A stretch of DNA of 64,000 nucleotides from Sordaria brevicollis (taxonomy: Eukaryota > Ascomycota > Sordariomycetes > Sordariales > Sordariaceae): positions 3,162,001 to 3,226,000 of the forward strand of contig JAUTDP010000008.1 of assembly GCA_033439795.1 (NCBI GenBank), written 5' to 3'. Both the position numbers and the translations under genes were made by a program. The notes beneath the pieces were generated by a model. That model ran no database searches, had not been told where the DNA came from, and worked only from the letters and a program-made list of their open reading frames with translations. Of this stretch, positions 61,641 to 64,000 are shown one piece after another. Within the stretch, counting starts at the first letter, position 1, and the number at the start of each line of letters is the position of its first letter.

Positions 61641-62310
61641 TCAAATAAGTCAATTAGTTCGTTATTTTCACAATCCTAATTTAAATTACTATAAAGTAAT
61701 AAATAAAGTATTATATTATTTTTATATAATTTGTAATTTTTATTTAATTTTTAGGGGTAACGACGTATTAGAGATTATTTTAAATATTTTATTTGTAAAT
61801 AATAAAATAGATCGAAAGAGTTCTCAAAGCTTTATAATTAAATTTTTCGGTAGTTTTATCTAATAAGGCGTAATTAAATAAATAATAATTACAATTTTAA
61901 TAATAGAAATAGAATTATTCTCTTTAAATCTAATAATTAAGGAAATTATTTTTATTATTCGCTTGGTTTTATAATTTATTAATTTTATTAATTTAATACC
62001 TATAATTTTATACGATAATATTTAAATTATTCGATTCGTTATTATAAAGAACGCCCAAATTAATATTAAATTCCGGTACGTCGATATTTATAATTATTAA
62101 ATTCGTTAAGAAGTTAAAAAGGGGATAATTAAAATTAATTATAAGGAAATAAATAAAATACTAACGGATAGAATAATAAAGGTCTTAATTATTAATAAAT
62201 ACACTAAGTTCCGGGAAATATTAGGTATAGAATTTCTTCGAACTTTACGAAATTCCCGAAATAAAAGGCTATTATTAGATTTGGATATAATCGAAAATAA
62301 GGAATAAAAT
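61641..62310 (+). pseudogene. Copia element H RNase H and C-terminus
   Basis: QISQLVRYFHNP, then KVLYYFYIICNFYLIFRGND and RKSSQSFIIKFFGSFI follow the Copia RNase H pattern ('VLRYL.GT..LGL.F.G', 'RKSSQGYLI.LFGG'). Later, KFRYVDIYNYQIRQEVKKG (about 62065-62120) matches the Copia C-terminal 'K.RHVDI..HWLRQEV', and KYTKFREILGIEF follows. The frame ends near 62305. The open stretch 61597-61863 is part of this gene joined to the end of the insertion, not a separate gene. Damage is lighter here than further left, with several CAA and TCA codons kept. Confidence 0.85.
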
Positions 62311-62667
62311 TTCTAAAGTTAATAATAAGTCTTTTTTATATTCTATTTACGGTTTTCTTTATTATTCTAACTTTAATTTAATATTTATAATTAAAAGGGT
62401 ATATCGGAAAACCTAATATTATATTTATTATATATAAGGATTATAAGTAGTATTATAACCTTTGATTAACTCTAATTAGCTTTAAACAATTTTAACGTTA
62501 TAGTTGTAACTCTATACGTTAGCCCTAGACTAAGGGAATAACTTTATTCAAAGGTAGCTTTAGGAAGACGTAATACTTTAGTTTATAAATTTGTATATAG
62601 ACCCTTAAGCTCCTTCGTTTAATAGGGATTAGCTTAATAAAGATTTTTTAAACCTTTTTAAATTAAT
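62311..62667. other. Copia H 3' end, probable LTR-containing DNA
   Basis: From about 62440 the DNA is less RIPed. The H 3' LTR is expected here, but its partner is outside the window, so no boundary can be given. One minus-strand stretch free of stops (KRRSLRVYIQIYKLKYYVF, near 62610-62550) is noted but not assigned. Confidence 0.35.
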
Positions 62668-62919
62668 TTACTTGGTTACTTCAATAAACTTTTCATTACC
62701 CCTAATAGTGTTTTTAATAATATTTAGCCAATTAGGAGGTATCTCTATAAGAGGATTAACCTCCCAGCCACTTATTTGACTGCAGAGTTTTCCTATTACT
62801 CTAGTATCCCTAGACCTTCTTATAGAAGGCTCCAATATATATAATACACATACATCTCCACCTTTAATTTTGCTATATAATTTAATAATTAATAGTTTAA
62901 TTCGCGCCCTACGTTTACG
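62668..62919 (-). pseudogene. Open minus-strand frame of 83 codons, no start codon, unassigned
   Basis: Ends at TAA (62670-62668) and is closed upstream by TAG (62922-62920). It contains no ATG. It begins RKRRARIKLLIIKLYSKIKG and ends FIEVTK. It includes Cys, His-free and Trp-containing parts (VCVLYILEPSIRRSRDTRV) with TGT, TGC, TGG and CAA codons intact, so it is not RIPed. The upstream TAG could be a RIP-made TGG stop, which would make this the C-terminal end of a longer protein. I do not recognise the family; it could also be chance in LTR DNA. Confidence 0.35.
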
Positions 62920-62939
62920 CTATATTCAAAAATATAAAC

Positions 62940-63872
62940 TGTTTATTTATAATAATTAACTTTATTATTTAATTTATTATATCCTTTATTAATAATATTT
63001 ATACTACCTTTTTAATTATAATTATATTTATTAATAATAAAACGATTTTAAACGTAAAATTTAATTTTAGGGATTAGAATAAAGAGTTATTCGATTTTAT
63101 TTAGGGCTTTAAATTTAAATTTTACTTATTTGAAGAAAATCAAGAAATTATTAAACTTCTCGAAATCGAATTCGAAAACTATAAATTTAAAGCCAATTCC
63201 CTTCGTCGTATTAATATTACCCGTAAAGTATTTACTAAATTCGCTAATAAAATTATTATATATATTCCGATTTTAGGAGATAATTCTACTACCGAATAGG
63301 CCGCAACCCGTATTACCGCCCTAATTGCAATCTAAATTTCTAATTTCGAAATTATTAATAAAGATAAAGAAATTTAGGAAGAAGAAATTAATATCCTAAT
63401 CTCTAACTTTACTATTATAGTTAAATAAAATTATAATTCCGATAAAATTAATTACGCTTAACGTTCTAAAAATTATAAAAGTTTTATTAAAAACGATATT
63501 TTAATTCGAAATTATAAATATATTACTGTTTTAAAAGCCCTACGCTCTAATTATATAGGCGATATTCATATAATTTTATAATAGTATATTAACCTTAAGG
63601 ATATTATATTTTACTGCGAAGAATATTCCCTATTTAAAATATCTTAAAAATATTATAATTATATAAAACCTTTACTAAACGAGCCCTATAAATGTAATAG
63701 CGGTCTCCAAATTTAGATCAACGGCTAAAAAACCGTTATAATTAATTCCCGGAAATATAAAATCTTTAAAATTATATCGGCTATAGCTTAATTTTAAGAT
63801 ATTTATAATATTTTATAAATTATTAAACCCCTTTAAATTTATATTATTATTAAGAAATTCGAGGAAAGGGCG
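62940..63872 (+). pseudogene. RIP-degraded coding frame, unclassified
   Basis: A single plus-strand frame is readable for about 290 codons with stops only at TAA and TAG (from about 63000), so it was a coding sequence before RIP. Readable parts include TRKVFTKFANKIIIYIPIL (about 63220-63275), ISNFEIINKDKEIQEEEINI and VLKALRSNYIGDIHIIL (about 63530). I see no RT, integrase or zinc-knuckle motif. It could be the gag of another element or part of a DNA transposon. It ends at GAGGAAAGGGCG just before an LTR-like start. Confidence 0.45.
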
Positions 63873-64000
63873 TGTGACGGCACGACCGCCGTCGCTAACT
63901 ATATAAACCACTTCGAGCGACCGAATTACCAACTTTGGTTACTTATATCCTTTTGTCGGGAATACGGGGGCTTGGTGTAGTAGTTTATGCCACGCCGTAA
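63873..64000 (+). repeat. Start of a further LTR, cut by the window edge
   Basis: Begins TGTGACGGCACGACC, close to the LTR start of E read on the minus strand (TATAACGGCACGGC) and of the TGTCACGG type of B. It is preceded by a purine-rich GAGGAAAGGGCG that could be a polypurine tract (making it a 3' LTR) or simple flank. CA and TG steps are intact, so it is little affected by RIP. No partner is inside the window. Confidence 0.5.

Noticed and set aside
1..64000. Mitochondrial or plasmid origin because of the high A+T content
   Set aside because: LTR retrotransposons with TSDs and strand-symmetric CpA loss with CpG kept point to nuclear RIP, not to mitochondrial composition.
1..64000. CRISPR array, prophage or bacterial operon
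   Set aside because: No regularly spaced repeats with spacers, no bacterial genes; all repeats are accounted for by LTRs, MITEs and short tandem arrays.

Overview
This window is a repeat-only block of a filamentous ascomycete (Pezizomycotina) genome. I found no intact host gene. Almost every CpA/TpG has become TpA on both strands while CpG survives, which is the mark of repeat-induced point mutation (RIP). RIP has turned CAA, CAG and TGG codons into stops, ATG into ATA, and zinc-finger Cys and His codons into Tyr. The result is long readable but broken retrotransposon frames and almost no real ORFs.

The layout is a Russian doll of LTR retrotransposons, resolved here by equal-length LTR pairs and matching 5-bp target-site duplications (TSDs). 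The base is a Ty1/Copia element H (+ strand, about 422-3977 continuing at 60402-62310). Gypsy element A (minus strand, 3978-60396, TSD TTATT) interrupts the H reverse transcriptase (RT). A is itself split by gypsy E (minus, 8137-47488, TSD GTAAT) and gypsy G (minus, 50773-59009, TSD ATTTT). E carries B (plus, 8449-15687, TSD CCCTC) in its polypurine tract, and C (plus, 17061-25998, TSD ATAAT) and D (plus, 26007-41963, TSD ATATA) side by side in its integrase gene. D carries F (minus, 29766-38311, TSD TATAT). With insertions removed, A is about 8.8 kb, E 7.2 kb, G 7.8 kb, D 7.4 kb and F 8.1 kb; B is 7.2 kb and C 8.9 kb.

The gypsies form two groups. B, D and E have LTRs of the TGTCAC/GTAACA type, and with G a polypurine tract rich in G. 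A, C and F have LTR ends of the TGATACGG/CCCTATCA type and share a primer-binding site two bases after the LTR. B, C and E show chromodomain-like C-termini.

Three short elements that lack RIP damage (1-421, 35651-36080, 58034-58447) lie in H, F and G. They have GAG...CTC ends, 8-bp TSDs where both flanks are visible, a doubled terminal motif with a fixed 22-bp period, and a conserved internal core at a fixed distance from one end, yet their terminal motifs differ between copies. This is the most original signal in the window.

The right edge (61022-64000) is less uniform. It holds a largely un-RIPed insertion of about 0.6 kb in the H RT/RNase H region, a patch with an open minus-strand frame, a degraded unclassified frame, and the start of a further LTR. 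All coordinates inside degraded genes are approximate; LTR, TSD and small-element boundaries are read to the base.
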